Below, piece after piece: positions 25,822 to 35,707 of a DNA stretch of 64,000 nucleotides. The number at the start of each line of letters is the position of its first letter. Position 1 is the stretch's first letter. The notes beneath the pieces are model-generated. The model did no database searches, was not told the origin of the DNA, and saw only the letters and a program-made list of their open reading frames with translations. The translations under genes and the position numbers were made by a program. The DNA is from Rahnella bonaserana (GTDB lineage: Bacteria > Pseudomonadota > Gammaproteobacteria > Enterobacterales > Enterobacteriaceae): contig NZ_JAFMOW010000055.1 of the NCBI RefSeq assembly GCF_019049675.1, forward strand, positions 62,001 through 126,000, read 5' to 3'.

Positions 25822-27321
25822 ATGGCAAAAGATAAAAAACGCGGTTTCTTCTCCTGGTTTGGCCGTGGCCGTCAGGAAGAAGAGCAGCAGAAGGAAGAAA
25901 TCCGCGAAGACCTGCCGGTTGTTGAAGAACAGCCGACCGAAGCGCCTGTCCATGAAGCGCCTGCTGAAGAGCCAGGTGTTCCGGTTGAACAGCATCCCGG
26001 CGAATGGGATGCCGCAGCATCGCGGGAATCTGCCGCTGAAATCGCGCCTGTGGCTGAACCGGCTCCGGAAGTCGAACCTGAGCCAGAAGTTGAACCTGCA
26101 CCGGCAGTGGAACCTGAGCCAGAAATTGAGCCGGAACCGCTGAAAGAACCTGAACCGGTTCGCGAACAGGCCGCCGTTGAACTGGCAGAAGAAATTGTCC
26201 ACATCACCGAGCAGGTTGCCGCGCAGCCCGTCGTTGCTGAAGACGAGTTTGCTGAATCGGCCGAAGAAATTGCCGAAGACGAACGTCTGGATGCCATTGA
26301 TTATGTGGACGATTCTGTTGCTGCCGAAGAACCGCTGCCGGTGGCGCTGGATCCCATCGTCGTTTTACCTGCGGGCGAAACTGAGCAGGAACGTCCGACC
26401 AAAGAAGGTTTCTTCGCGCGCCTGAAACGCAGCCTGGTCAAAACCAAGCAGAATCTCGGCTCCGGTTTTGTCGGTCTGTTCCGCGGTAAGAAAATCGACG
26501 ATGATCTGTTCGAAGAGCTGGAAGAACAGCTGCTGATCGCCGACGTTGGCGTCGAAACTACCCGTAAAATCATTGCTTCACTGACCGAGCACGCATCGCG
26601 TAAACAGCTGAAAGATGCTGACGCGCTGTACGGTAAGCTGAAGGAAGAAATGTCCGAAATACTGGCGAAAGTTGACGAGCCACTGGATGTCAGCGGGAAA
26701 ACCCCGTATGTCATTCTGATGGTTGGCGTAAACGGCGTCGGTAAAACCACCACCATCGGTAAAATGGCGCGTCAGTTTGAAGCACAGGGTAAATCTGTGA
26801 TGCTGGCGGCGGGCGATACGTTCCGTGCCGCAGCCGTTGAGCAGTTGCAGGTCTGGGGTCAGCGCAACAAGATCCCGGTGATTGCACAACATACCGGTGC
26901 GGATTCCGCGTCAGTTATCTTCGATGCCATTCAGGCGGCGAAAGCCCGCAATATCGACGTACTGATTGCCGATACCGCCGGGCGTTTGCAGAACAAAGCG
27001 CACCTGATGGAAGAACTGAAGAAAATCGTCCGTGTGATGAAGAAGCTCGACGAGGATGCGCCGCATGAAGTAATGCTGACCCTCGACGCCAGCACTGGTC
27101 AGAATGCGGTGAGTCAGGCGAAATTGTTCAACGAAGCTGTAGGGCTGACCGGGATAACGCTGACTAAACTGGATGGCACCGCAAAAGGCGGTGTGATTTT
27201 TGCCATCGCCGATCAGTTCAGCATTCCGATCCGCTACATTGGTGTCGGTGAAGGTATCGAAGATTTAAGGCCGTTTAAGGCAGACGATTTTATTGAGGCA
27301 CTTTTTGCCCGAGAGGATTAA
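25822..27321 (+). CDS. ftsY: Signal recognition particle receptor FtsY
   Basis: SRP receptor GTPase that docks ribosome-nascent chain complexes at the membrane. Of 499 residues, the first ~190 form the acidic Glu/Pro-rich A domain, with many EPEPE-type runs. The N domain follows, then the G domain with GVNGVGKTTTIGKMA (near 305-320), DTFRAAAVEQL, DTAGRL, and TKLDGTAKGG near the C-terminus. First gene of ftsYEX, 5 bp before ftsE. Start at 25822 gives the family MAKDKKRGFFSW opening that binds membrane. Confidence 0.96.
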   Translation: MAKDKKRGFFSWFGRGRQEEEQQKEEIREDLPVVEEQPTEAPVHEAPAEEPGVPVEQHPGEWDAAASRESAAEIAPVAEPAPEVEPEPEVEPAPAVEPEPEIEPEPLKEPEPVREQAAVELAEEIVHITEQVAAQPVVAEDEFAESAEEIAEDERLDAIDYVDDSVAAEEPLPVALDPIVVLPAGETEQERPTKEGFFARLKRSLVKTKQNLGSGFVGLFRGKKIDDDLFEELEEQLLIADVGVETTRKIIASLTEHASRKQLKDADALYGKLKEEMSEILAKVDEPLDVSGKTPYVILMVGVNGVGKTTTIGKMARQFEAQGKSVMLAAGDTFRAAAVEQLQVWGQRNKIPVIAQHTGADSASVIFDAIQAAKARNIDVLIADTAGRLQNKAHLMEELKKIVRVMKKLDEDAPHEVMLTLDASTGQNAVSQAKLFNEAVGLTGITLTKLDGTAKGGVIFAIADQFSIPIRYIGVGEGIEDLRPFKADDFIEALFARED

Positions 27322-27326
27322 TACGG

Positions 27327-27989
27327 ATGATTCGCTTTGAACAGGTCAGTAAAGCTTATCTGGGCGGACGACAGGCGCTTCAGGGCGTCAATTTTCATAT
27401 CCAGCAAGCGGAAATGGCATTTCTGACCGGACACTCAGGCGCGGGTAAAAGTACCCTGCTCAAGTTGATTTGCGGTATTGAGCGCCCGAGTGCCGGACAT
27501 ATTTTGTTTGGCGGCCATGACATCAGCCGTCTGAAATCCAGCGAAGTGCCGTTCCTGCGTCGTCAGATCGGCATGATCTTTCAGGATCACCATCTGCTGA
27601 TGGACCGCACCGTGTATGACAATGTGGCGATGCCGCTGATCATTTCCGGTGCCAGCAGTGAGGATATCCGCCGTCGTGTTTCAGCGGCGCTGGATAAAGT
27701 CGGGTTACTGGATAAAGCCAAGAATCTGCCAATTCAGCTTTCCGGCGGTGAACAACAACGTGTGGGCATCGCCCGTGCGGTGGTGAACAAGCCTGCGGTG
27801 CTGCTCGCGGATGAACCTACAGGTAACCTCGATGGCGAATTGTCGGAAGGCATTTTGCGTTTATTCGAAGAATTTAACCGCGTCGGCGTCACCGTTCTGA
27901 TGGCGACGCATGATGTGGGTCTGATTGCCCGTCGAAATTATCGCACGCTGACCCTGAGTCAGGGGCGTATGTCGGGAGGGGTGTACTAA
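27327..27989 (+). CDS. ftsE: Cell division ATP-binding protein FtsE
   Basis: ATPase of the FtsEX complex, which links septal-ring assembly to amidase activation through EnvC. The 220-residue protein has Walker [10 protein letters not shown] (near 36-44), signature [14 protein letters not shown] (near 138-151) and Walker [14 protein letters not shown]. Its stop overlaps the ftsX start (ATG 1 bp overlap at 27989). Confidence 0.96.
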   Translation: MIRFEQVSKAYLGGRQALQGVNFHIQQAEMAFLTGHSGAGKSTLLKLICGIERPSAGHILFGGHDISRLKSSEVPFLRRQIGMIFQDHHLLMDRTVYDNVAMPLIISGASSEDIRRRVSAALDKVGLLDKAKNLPIQLSGGEQQRVGIARAVVNKPAVLLADEPTGNLDGELSEGILRLFEEFNRVGVTVLMATHDVGLIARRNYRTLTLSQGRMSGGVY

Positions 27990-28969
27990 TGGCGAACAGT
28001 CCGAACCCGGCGAAAACTGCAAAAAGCGCCCGTGCTGCGAAAAGTAAAGCGCTGCAGGGGGGCTGGCGGGAGCAGTGGCGCTATGCGTGGATGAACGCGC
28101 TGGCTGACATGCTGCGTCAGCCGCTGGCAACACTGCTTACTGTGATGGTGATAGCCATCTCCCTGACGCTGCCGAGCGTCTGTTATCTGGTGTGGAAAAA
28201 CGTCAGTACCGCGGCGGAACAGTGGTATCCGACGCCGCAGCTGACCGTGTATCTCGACAAAGCGCTGGATGATGATGCCGCAGAAAACGTGGTGAAAACC
28301 CTGAAAACCGAAGCGGGCGTAGATAAAGTTAACTATCTGTCCCGTGAAGAAGCGATGGGCGAATTCCGCAACTGGTCAGGCTTTGGCGGCGCGATGGACA
28401 TGCTGGAGCAAAACCCGCTGCCGGCAGTGGCTATCATCACGCCGAAAATGAATTTCCAGGATTCCGCGACACTCAACACCTTGCGCGACCGCGTCGCGGC
28501 GGTGCACGGCGTGGATGAAGTACGGATGGACGACAGCTGGTTTGCCCGTCTTGCGGCGCTAACTGGCCTGGTCGGGCAGATTGCGGCGATGATTGGCGTC
28601 CTGATGGTGATCGCTGTCTTCCTGGTCATTGGTAACAGTGTGCGACTGAGCATCTTCAGCCGACGCGATACCATCAACGTCATGAAGCTGATTGGCGCGA
28701 CCGACGGGTTCATTTTAAGGCCATTCCTGAACGGTGGCGCGATGCTAGGTTTCACCGGCGCGTTGCTGTCGCTGATCCTCTCGGAAGTGCTGGTGCTGCG
28801 TCTTGAGAGCGTGGTGACGCAGGTGGCGCAAGTGTTCGGTACCACCTTTGACCTGCATGGTCTGGGCTGGGATGAAAGCCTGCTGCTGCTGATCGTCTCC
28901 GCCATGATTGGCTGGATTGCCGCCTGGCTGGCGACGGTACAACATTTACGGCGATTTACACCACAGTAG
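27989..28969 (+). CDS. ftsX: Cell division protein FtsX
   Basis: Inner-membrane partner of FtsE. The 326-residue protein has a basic cytoplasmic N-terminus, one membrane segment near 45-67, and a periplasmic loop of about 140 residues that in E. coli contacts EnvC. Three more membrane segments follow, toward the C-terminus. Overlaps ftsE by one base. Same order as E. coli ftsYEX-rpoH. Confidence 0.95.
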   Translation: MANSPNPAKTAKSARAAKSKALQGGWREQWRYAWMNALADMLRQPLATLLTVMVIAISLTLPSVCYLVWKNVSTAAEQWYPTPQLTVYLDKALDDDAAENVVKTLKTEAGVDKVNYLSREEAMGEFRNWSGFGGAMDMLEQNPLPAVAIITPKMNFQDSATLNTLRDRVAAVHGVDEVRMDDSWFARLAALTGLVGQIAAMIGVLMVIAVFLVIGNSVRLSIFSRRDTINVMKLIGATDGFILRPFLNGGAMLGFTGALLSLILSEVLVLRLESVVTQVAQVFGTTFDLHGLGWDESLLLLIVSAMIGWIAAWLATVQHLRRFTPQ

Positions 28970-29139
28970 CGATAATTTGCTATAATGTTCCCCTGCTGCT
29001 CAGTCTTTGTGTACAGGGGAACAGCCGATTCTTGCTTTATCATCGTCCCATCATTTTCCTGCTTCCCTGCAATGGCACAAATTCACTATCCAATAGTCAG
29101 TCTGTCACATACAGTCTTCAGACTGTTGAATCTTTCCGT

Positions 29140-29166
29140 GAACTTTATGTAAAATTCGTGGTCGTA
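29140..29166 (+). promoter_or_regulatory. Sigma-E-like (P3-type) promoter of rpoH
   Basis: GAACTT (29140-29145), 16 bp, then TCGTA (29162-29166) aligns with the E. coli rpoH P3 promoter (TGAACTT..AAAAT..GGTC..). It lies about 125 bp before rpoH. The overlapping TTGAAT and TAAAAT could form a sigma-70 promoter in the same place. Confidence 0.55.
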
Positions 29167-29290
29167 GAGCAGCGAATATGAAGGGCTCGGCGTTGCTTTG
29201 TTGTCGCCCCTTAAGGCCAGCAACGTAGCGGTATCATCCCGCAGCAACGTGGTATAAAACCTGCATTAACGTCATACATGAGAGGCTTGA

Positions 29291-30148
29291 ATGACCAAAG
29301 AAATGCGCACTTTAGCATTAGTACCCCAAGGTAGCCTGGAAGCCTATGTTCGGGCCGCCAATGCCTATCCTATGCTCACCGCAGAGGAAGAACGGGCGCT
29401 GGCTGAACGGCTGCATTACGACGGTGACCTGGAAGCAGCGAAAGAGCTGATCCTATCTCACCTGCGCTTTGTTGCTCACATTGCCCGTAACTATTCAGGC
29501 TACGGTTTGCCACAGGCAGACCTTATCCAGGAAGGGAATATCGGCCTGATGAAAGCGGTTCGCCGTTTTAATCCGGAAGTCGGTGTGCGTCTGGTATCCT
29601 TTGCCGTGCATTGGATCAAAGCAGAAATTCACGAATATGTGCTGCGTAACTGGCGCATTGTGAAAGTCGCCACCACCAAAGCGCAGCGTAAGCTGTTCTT
29701 CAACCTGCGTAAAAACAAACAGCGTCTGGGCTGGTTCAGTCACGACGAAGTGGAGCACGTTGCCCGTGAACTGGGTGTGACCAGCAAAGATGTGCTGGAA
29801 ATGGAATCACGCATGGCCGCACAGGACATGACGTTTGATCCGACCCCGGACGATGAACCACGCGACGGCGCAGCGATGGCACCGATGCTGTATCTGCAAG
29901 ACAAGAGTTCTGACTTTGCAGAAACCATCGAAGAAGATAACTGGGATCAGGACGCGACCGACAAACTTTCCTCTGCAATGGAAGGTCTGGACGAACGCAG
30001 CCAGGATATCATCCGTGCCCGCTGGTTAGACGACGAAAACAAGTCAACCTTGCAGGAACTGGCCGATAAATACGGTGTGTCCGCAGAACGTGTTCGTCAG
30101 CTGGAAAAGAACGCAATGAAAAAACTGCGTATGGCAATCGAAGCCTGA
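29291..30148 (+). CDS. rpoH: RNA polymerase heat-shock sigma factor RpoH (sigma-32)
   Basis: Directs transcription of heat-shock genes. The 285-residue protein has region 2 with SHLRFVVH-like [13 protein letters not shown] and [17 protein letters not shown], and the RpoH box [10 protein letters not shown] (near 130-139), a hallmark of sigma-32. Region 4 has [21 protein letters not shown]. In E. coli the 5-prime coding region folds as an RNA thermometer, and the start region here (ATGACCAAAG) is comparable. Last gene of the backbone block before an accessory insertion; a strong terminator follows. Confidence 0.97.
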   Translation: MTKEMRTLALVPQGSLEAYVRAANAYPMLTAEEERALAERLHYDGDLEAAKELILSHLRFVAHIARNYSGYGLPQADLIQEGNIGLMKAVRRFNPEVGVRLVSFAVHWIKAEIHEYVLRNWRIVKVATTKAQRKLFFNLRKNKQRLGWFSHDEVEHVARELGVTSKDVLEMESRMAAQDMTFDPTPDDEPRDGAAMAPMLYLQDKSSDFAETIEEDNWDQDATDKLSSAMEGLDERSQDIIRARWLDDENKSTLQELADKYGVSAERVRQLEKNAMKKLRMAIEA

Positions 30149-30181
30149 TACCTGTCAGATAGAGTTTGAGACCATACTACG

Positions 30182-30211
30182 ACGAGCCCCTGTGAGGGCT
30201 CGTTTTTTTTT
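30182..30211 (+). terminator. rpoH terminator
   Basis: ACGAGCCC (30182-30189) and GGGCTCGT (30196-30203) form an 8-bp stem, followed by nine T. Confidence 0.92.
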
Positions 30212-30738
30212 GCCCTTTTAATGCTCCTGTGATTCAGGTACACGATTTATCCTCAAAAGAAGCCAATCATCCCCGTTACTAGCTCTATTATTTTCATGCT
30301 ATCCGTTTTTAAACATAATTGAGATCTCAGATGAGACCTGATTTTATTTATGGAAATAATATACCACCCCTCGTTCTATATAAATTAATGATTTTATAAT
30401 CTTGTTGATTGTTTAATTTCATTTCATTCATGGCATGTATAATCTATATTACGGATGTACGCCAGAAAGAACATTCTTGATCTTAATGTATAAGAGAAAT
30501 TGATACTAAGCGGTTGATTAATAGAGGTTGTAAAATAAATAGATCGTCAGGATCTATTTATTTTGTTGTTGTTTTAAAGCGGGAGGATTTATTTTTGCTT
30601 TTAGAATTACTGTGTGTGTTTCCAATTAGTGATGGTGATCACCATTTAATAATGCAGAGGAACTGATGTGGCCGAAATTTATTTGAAGGTGGCTATGAGG
30701 AATGCGCATTATTTTTAGAAAGCAAAAAGGATTTATTT
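30212..30738. other. AT-rich gene-free stretch before the autotransporter
   Basis: This 527-bp region is AT-rich with no supportable gene. It holds a TATAAT at 30438-30443 and a perfect 14-bp inverted repeat (30532-30564). The autotransporter promoter should lie here but no convincing -35/-10 pair was picked out. A purine-rich AAAAAGGA site sits just before the ATG at 30739. Confidence 0.5.
30532..30564. repeat. Perfect 14-bp inverted repeat
   Basis: AAAATAAATAGATC (30532-30545) and GATCTATTTATTTT (30551-30564) are exact reverse complements around a 5-nt loop, followed by GTTGTTGTTTT. It could be an intrinsic terminator of a short upstream transcript or a regulator site. Confidence 0.7.
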
Positions 30739-33700
30739 ATGAAAACCTTGTCTTTATGTATTAGTTTCGCACTGGCAACACCGTTGGCCTTTGCCGAAAC
30801 CACGCCGGTAAAAGCAGGAATGACTCAGCCTTGCCCGAAAGACATTTCAACATTAAGTGAAGCGCAAAAGAAATTACTACCAGAGTCCTGTAAAACCAGC
30901 GGACTCACCGAAAAGCAATGGTGGATAACGGGAGGTGCTGCGACGGCCATTGTCGCGGGTATCGCTATTGCCGCAGGTAGCGGTGGAGGCGGCGGCGATG
31001 ATGGCGGTGGGGGTGATACGCCGGTTCCACCAGATGATGGACCTGTACCGCCGGATGATGGACCCGTGCCGCCAGATGATATTCCGGATGAACCCGTTGC
31101 AATAACCACCACGTATCCCAATGGTTTGTCCGTCACCATGATCCCAGGTGCTTCTACCGCAACCCTGACGTTAGAGGGTGATTCAATGGAGGCGTCAAAA
31201 CAGCCTGATGGTTCATGGCTAATTACCGATCCTGATACCAAAGCCACTTACATTGCCAAGGTGTTCGACCCCGCGACGGGGGCGATTACCGGCTACAGCC
31301 CTGATAAAAGAAAGATATGGGCGCTGGATGGTACAACCCCAACAGGGGTGAAGAAGTGGGTGATGGACTACCGCATACTGATAAATAAAAGCGGGGAAAT
31401 ATCCATTGCAAATAATGATGAAATTCCAAATGATGAAGTGCTTGATTTAAAATCCGGCAGTTTGCCTTTCCTGGGGATAAATCAGGGAATGCTGAATATG
31501 GATTATTATGAGGCAGATTCGGGGAATGCGACCAAAATTATCGTGGGAGATAATGCTGCCTTGTATAATTCAGGGACGATGAATCTTACATTACACAAAG
31601 ATTTTAGCGATCCGTATTACTTATACAGTTCTCATCGGACCGGAATATCCTTATCGGCAGGCTCCACGCTCTATAACTCCTCCACAGGGACAATAAATGT
31701 TAACAACTTTTTCTCAATTTTATCCTCTGTGCAGGCGGATAAAAAATCCACTTTTATTAATGAGGGTGTCATTAATGCCAGCGTGGATGAAGAACTGACG
31801 GCGGCAATACTCAATGATGGTTATCCGGAATCGGCAACGCCGGGCGTCGGTGCGCTTTTTCAATCGATGGGAGAAAGTGCTGATTCAGTCTGGATAAACA
31901 ACGGCACGATCAACGCTAATGATGGCTATACCGTTTATAGCTCCGGCGATAATGTTTCTGCTGTTAATAACGGTGCGATTAATGTTGTTCAGGGAGAGCT
32001 GAGTGCTGATCTGGATTATGACGCGGTAATTTATGTCGGTTCTGAAGGCACCTCTTCAGGGACTTTCACCAATAACGGGGTGATCACCGTCGATAGTCTG
32101 GATAACAGTGAAACCGTGGTCATGCAAACGTCGTCTGGCACCATTGTCAACGGGATGACGGGGGTCATAAACCTGGGATCACCGGATAAAAGCGCTGCTG
32201 AAAATGGCACGGGTATGACAGCGATGAAGGTCACTGATGATGCAGGTACTGCCATCAATCAGGGCACCATTAATATTTATTCCTATGATGCCTATGTTTT
32301 CGACAGGAGCGGTTCTGAGGCGACACTGATTAATACGGGCGTCATCAATGTGGCTCCCGACGTCATTAACTGGACGCTGGTCAAGGGCGAAGAGGACTCA
32401 GTGGTTCAGGATGGGCGAAATACGCTCAGCAACTATACCATCGGGACGACGGCTGACGGGACGGCAGGAACGATGACAGTAAATAACGCTGATATTGTCG
32501 ATGTTTCCGTCGATACCGGCTTTACAGCCGGAACAGATGCAAAAACCGAAACTTTCCAGGACGTCTTCGTCGGTGAGGATATTCAGGGCACTGAAAATGT
32601 CAAGTCAGACAGTGTTGTCTGGACGGCAGATGCGGAAGTGGATGAAAACGGGAATGTCGATGTCACGATGACCAAAAATGGCTATCAGGATGTCGTGAAA
32701 GAAGATGATGGCTTGCAGGATATGGCCGCGACGCTGGAAGAAAACTATACCAATAATGCGTTGTACAACAGTCTCAATTTGGGTACGGCTGCAGAAGTCG
32801 ATAACGCGATGCGTCAGCTCTCAGGCGCGAATGCGACCTCAGCGTTTAAGGAAGCCCGCGTGTTGAGTCAGCGTTTCAATATGCTGGCTGACAATGCCAT
32901 CGTCATGCCTTCCGGGTTTGCTTTTAATCTGGTGGACAAACACGACAAACGTGCGGAACTGGGCAATGATACCCGTTACGACATGATGGCACTGAGCCAG
33001 AGCTTTATGCTGAATACAAACCAGAAAATGCAGATTCAATATGGTATCGCGCGCCTGGACGGTGACGGTATAGATGGCAGACAAAAGGCGGGTGACAACG
33101 GATTAACCGGCGGTTACAGCCAGTTTTTCGGCCTGAACCACAGTCTTGATCTGGGGGATGGTCTGACCCTGACCAATGCCTTGCGTTACGATGTCCATCA
33201 ACTGGAAAGCAACCGAAGTATTAATTACTCGGGTGTTAACCAGACGGCAGATTCAGATAACAGTCAGCAATACGTAGAGTGGCGTAGCCAGTTCAGTAAA
33301 GGCTTTACGGTCGCAGAGGGCCTGAGCCTGACGCCGGGTGCGGGGCTGAAACTGCGCCATACCTCGAACGACAGCTACAGCGAACGCGGGGCTGGCGACT
33401 TCAACCTGACGATGGATGCCAGTGAGGAAACAGCCGTTGATGCCCTGCTGGGCGTGAAAATGAAATATACAGGCGCTGACGGTTGGGCGGTAAATGCCCT
33501 GCTCGAGGGGGGCCCAAATATCAGCTATGACCAGTCTGCGCAAACTGCCTCATTGCAGGGAGCTGGCAACTCACAGTTCAGGGTAGACAGCGAGCAGAAA
33601 GGGGGCGGTGTGAATGGGGTGGCGTCACTGGGAGTGAGTTATTCTGGCGATGTAAGCCATCTTTCATTCGATGCTTATCAGTGGAAAGAGGACGGCATCA

Positions 33701-33741
33701 GCGACAAAGGTATTTTGCTTAACTATAAGTACAAATTCTAA
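30739..33741 (+). CDS. Autotransporter (type Va) outer-membrane protein
   Basis: A 1000-residue predicted surface protein. Signal peptide residues 1-19 (ends LAFA). A segment with two cysteines (PCPKD, ESCKTS) comes next, then a hydrophobic stretch WWITGGAATAIVAGIAIAAG (about 61-80). A poly-Gly/Asp run and three PVPPDDG-type repeats (about 81-118) follow. The passenger from about 120 to 660 has repeated N-G-x-I-N units typical of a beta-helix (INKSGEISI, NNGTINAN, NNGVITV). The C-terminal ~280 residues form the beta-barrel, ending YKYKF. No protease or lipase motif seen. An adhesin role is likely but unproven. It sits between rpoH and the rhamnonate genes, in a slot that in E. coli holds livJ. 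Confidence 0.85.
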   Translation: MKTLSLCISFALATPLAFAETTPVKAGMTQPCPKDISTLSEAQKKLLPESCKTSGLTEKQWWITGGAATAIVAGIAIAAGSGGGGGDDGGGGDTPVPPDDGPVPPDDGPVPPDDIPDEPVAITTTYPNGLSVTMIPGASTATLTLEGDSMEASKQPDGSWLITDPDTKATYIAKVFDPATGAITGYSPDKRKIWALDGTTPTGVKKWVMDYRILINKSGEISIANNDEIPNDEVLDLKSGSLPFLGINQGMLNMDYYEADSGNATKIIVGDNAALYNSGTMNLTLHKDFSDPYYLYSSHRTGISLSAGSTLYNSSTGTINVNNFFSILSSVQADKKSTFINEGVINASVDEELTAAILNDGYPESATPGVGALFQSMGESADSVWINNGTINANDGYTVYSSGDNVSAVNNGAINVVQGELSADLDYDAVIYVGSEGTSSGTFTNNGVITVDSLDNSETVVMQTSSGTIVNGMTGVINLGSPDKSAAENGTGMTAMKVTDDAGTAINQGTINIYSYDAYVFDRSGSEATLINTGVINVAPDVINWTLVKGEEDSVVQDGRNTLSNYTIGTTADGTAGTMTVNNADIVDVSVDTGFTAGTDAKTETFQDVFVGEDIQGTENVKSDSVVWTADAEVDENGNVDVTMTKNGYQDVVKEDDGLQDMAATLEENYTNNALYNSLNLGTAAEVDNAMRQLSGANATSAFKEARVLSQRFNMLADNAIVMPSGFAFNLVDKHDKRAELGNDTRYDMMALSQSFMLNTNQKMQIQYGIARLDGDGIDGRQKAGDNGLTGGYSQFFGLNHSLDLGDGLTLTNALRYDVHQLESNRSINYSGVNQTADSDNSQQYVEWRSQFSKGFTVAEGLSLTPGAGLKLRHTSNDSYSERGAGDFNLTMDASEETAVDALLGVKMKYTGADGWAVNALLEGGPNISYDQSAQTASLQGAGNSQFRVDSEQKGGGVNGVASLGVSYSGDVSHLSFDAYQWKEDGISDKGILLNYKYKF

Positions 33742-33775
33742 GAATATTGCTGACGTCCTGACCGTTTGTCTGTGT

Positions 33776-33802
33776 AAAGCGACCTGCGTGGTCGCTTTTT
33801 TT
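33776..33802 (+). terminator. Terminator of the autotransporter gene
   Basis: AAAGCGACC (33776-33784) and GGTCGCTTT (33790-33798) form a 9-bp stem followed by a T-rich run. Confidence 0.9.
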
Positions 33803-33836
33803 ATACCTGTAATTTCACTCTGCGTGCGTTTTTCTG

Positions 33837-33852
33837 TTCCAGTATATTGGAA
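33837..33852. promoter_or_regulatory. IclR-type operator 1
   Basis: Palindrome TTCCAGTATATTGGAA. It shares the pattern TTCCA-N6-TGGAA with two further sites before and at the start of the IclR gene. Confidence 0.6.
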
Positions 33853-33889
33853 TTGATATTGCCAGTTCCCTTTTTAAATCATTCATTTA

Positions 33890-33905
33890 TTCCAGCATAT
33901 TGGAA
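33890..33905. promoter_or_regulatory. IclR-type operator 2
   Basis: Palindrome TTCCAGCATATTGGAA, 53 bp (about five helical turns) from site 1. The two sites face the same side of the helix. Confidence 0.6.
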
Positions 33906-33997
33906 AAAACATTATTAAGGAGAACCCAATCACAGACGCATTAACGGCTCCTGTTTTCTCTTCACCTTTGCCTCTATAACGTGTCCATCTCAACAGA

Positions 33998-34780
33998 ATG
34001 GATTCCAGCATGATGGAATTAACCCCGAAATCTAAAGTTCCGGCGCTCACCCGGGCCATTGCCATTCTCGACATTATTTCCCGGCAAGGGCAGTGCAATG
34101 CAAATCAACTGGTCAGTGAACTGGGGATGCCTAAAAGCACGGTGTATCTGCTGCTCGAAGAACTAAAAAACCAGCGTTTAATCACCCAGTCACATGCCGG
34201 TAACTATCGCCTCGGGCTCAGGTTGCTGGAGCTGGGCAGTCAGGTGTCCCGTCAGCTCGATTTACGCAATGTCGCCCTCCCGCATCTGAAAATGTTGATG
34301 CAGGACACCGGGCTTCTTTGTCATCTCGGGGTGCTGGATGGGGATACACCGATTTACCTGATCAAAGTCGAAAGCCAGTCGAATATTCAGGTTCGCACCT
34401 GGGAAGGGAAACGCTTATCCCTGTGCCGGTCTTCGCTGGGCAAGTGCCTGCTGACCTGGTGTGACCGGGAAAGGCAAGACGCGCTGATTGCGGCACTGGA
34501 ATTCCATCCTGTACAGCCCAATTCCCTGACCAGCTCGGCGCAGCTTCGCAGGGCATTACAACAAATCCATCAGCGCGGATGGGCTTTCGATGATGAAGAA
34601 GATGTGGCGAATATTCGCTGTATCAGCGCGCCGGTGTTCAATGCGGCGCATCGCGTCACGGCAGCGATTTCCGTCGTGGGAACCACCCTGCATGTCATGC
34701 CGGAAAATGTCGACTCGCTGGCTGACAGGGTAAAAAAAACCGCCTGGGAAATCTCCAGGGATCTGGGCTACAAAGCATAA
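33998..34780 (+). CDS. IclR-family regulator of the rhamnonate genes
   Basis: DNA-binding regulator of 260 residues. The winged helix at about 15-75 includes CNANQLVSELGMPKSTVYLLLEEL; the C-terminal effector domain at about 85-255 has CRSSLGKCLLTW and DDEEDVANIRCISAPVF, typical of IclR proteins. The start could be 33998, 34010 or 34013; none has a strong ribosome site. A palindrome matching two upstream ones covers the start, so autoregulation is likely. It is 7 bp from the aldolase gene and should control the aldolase, dehydratase and transporter. E. coli has an IclR-type regulator beside its rhamnonate genes too. Confidence 0.85.
   Translation: MDSSMMELTPKSKVPALTRAIAILDIISRQGQCNANQLVSELGMPKSTVYLLLEELKNQRLITQSHAGNYRLGLRLLELGSQVSRQLDLRNVALPHLKMLMQDTGLLCHLGVLDGDTPIYLIKVESQSNIQVRTWEGKRLSLCRSSLGKCLLTWCDRERQDALIAALEFHPVQPNSLTSSAQLRRALQQIHQRGWAFDDEEDVANIRCISAPVFNAAHRVTAAISVVGTTLHVMPENVDSLADRVKKTAWEISRDLGYKA
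34003..34018. promoter_or_regulatory. IclR-type operator 3, over the start codon
   Basis: Palindrome TTCCAGCATGATGGAA contains the candidate start codons at 34010 and 34013. Bound protein would block initiation or a leaderless transcript. Confidence 0.5.
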
Positions 34781-34787
34781 GGAATCA

Positions 34788-35693
34788 ATGATGTTACGAC
34801 CTTCAGGAGTCATCAGCGCCATGTTAACCCCCTGGAAAGCAGGGAAGCCAGACATGGACATGTTGCGGAAAATTGTCGATTTTCAGATAGCGGGAGGCAT
34901 CAGCGCCTTATTCCCGGTGAGTTCGGTTGGCGAAGCCGGATATATGGACGCTGCGCAAAAGCAGGCTGTCGTGGAAACGGTGGTCAGCCAGGCAAAGGGT
35001 CGTGTGCCCGTCTGGGCGGGGATCCCGGCGACCACGCCAGACGAAAGCATCGCACTGGCGCATGCGGCTGAGCGCGCCGGTGCCAGTGGTGTTGTGCTGA
35101 TGCCGCCTTCGTTTTACCACTACGATGCTGCGACTCTCACTGCTGTTTTCCGACAGGTTGCCAGCGCGGTGAACCTGCCGTTATGCCTGTACAACATTCC
35201 ATTTTTTGCCGATTCGCTGAGCGCAGAAAGTGCCGCGGAACTGGCGGCGCATCCGAACATTGTCGGCATAAAAGACTCCAGCGGCGACGCGGTGGGCCTG
35301 ATGAAAATGCTGGCATTCTGTCCGCAAGCCGATAGGGATTTTTCGGTAATGACCGGCCGTGAAGAATTTCTCTTTTCCGCGCTGTGCGCCGGTGCATCAG
35401 GAAGTGTGACGGCGACTGCCGGGGTTTTACCTGAAATCATGCGTAAAATTTATGATCTTTTCCACGCAGGAAAAATCGCCGAAGCGAAGGCATTGCAATT
35501 TGCCGCACTACCGGTGATGTCGATGATGGCGTCATTGCCTTTCCCGCTGGGATATAAACTGGGGATGTCATTACGCGGTTTCCCGCTGGGCGAGAATAAA
35601 GTTCCGCTTTCAGAAGAAGTCATGCAAAGAATAGATAGTTTAAGTCAATCTCTGAATAAAGAAATTACCTCTCTACTTACCCTGATAAAATAA
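34788..35693 (+). CDS. DapA/NAL-family aldolase, probable keto-deoxy-rhamnonate aldolase
   Basis: Class I pyruvate-type aldolase of 301 residues with the DHDPS fold. GIKDSSGD places the Schiff-base lysine at 162; the catalytic tyrosine is in LCLYNIP at 135; SSVGEAGYM matches the substrate-binding loop (GTTGE in DapA). It is not dapA: it lacks the GTTGE loop and sits between an IclR regulator and rhmD. Likely it cleaves the 2-keto-3-deoxy-L-rhamnonate made by the next gene to pyruvate and lactaldehyde. E. coli uses the unrelated HpcH-type RhmA for that step. Activity is inferred from context. Confidence 0.8.
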   Translation: MMLRPSGVISAMLTPWKAGKPDMDMLRKIVDFQIAGGISALFPVSSVGEAGYMDAAQKQAVVETVVSQAKGRVPVWAGIPATTPDESIALAHAAERAGASGVVLMPPSFYHYDAATLTAVFRQVASAVNLPLCLYNIPFFADSLSAESAAELAAHPNIVGIKDSSGDAVGLMKMLAFCPQADRDFSVMTGREEFLFSALCAGASGSVTATAGVLPEIMRKIYDLFHAGKIAEAKALQFAALPVMSMMASLPFPLGYKLGMSLRGFPLGENKVPLSEEVMQRIDSLSQSLNKEITSLLTLIK

Positions 35694-35707
35694 ACGGAGT
35701 TTATATT

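Noticed and set aside
25774-26297. Minus-strand open frames opposite the ftsY acidic domain, rich in Arg/Phe or Ser/Gly
   Set aside because: They mirror the Glu/Pro repeats of FtsY in other frames and match no family.
30240-30440. Possible promoter pairs for the autotransporter in the AT-rich gap
   Set aside because: Several TATAAT-like words occur by chance in AT-rich DNA, none with a good -35 at 16-18 bp.
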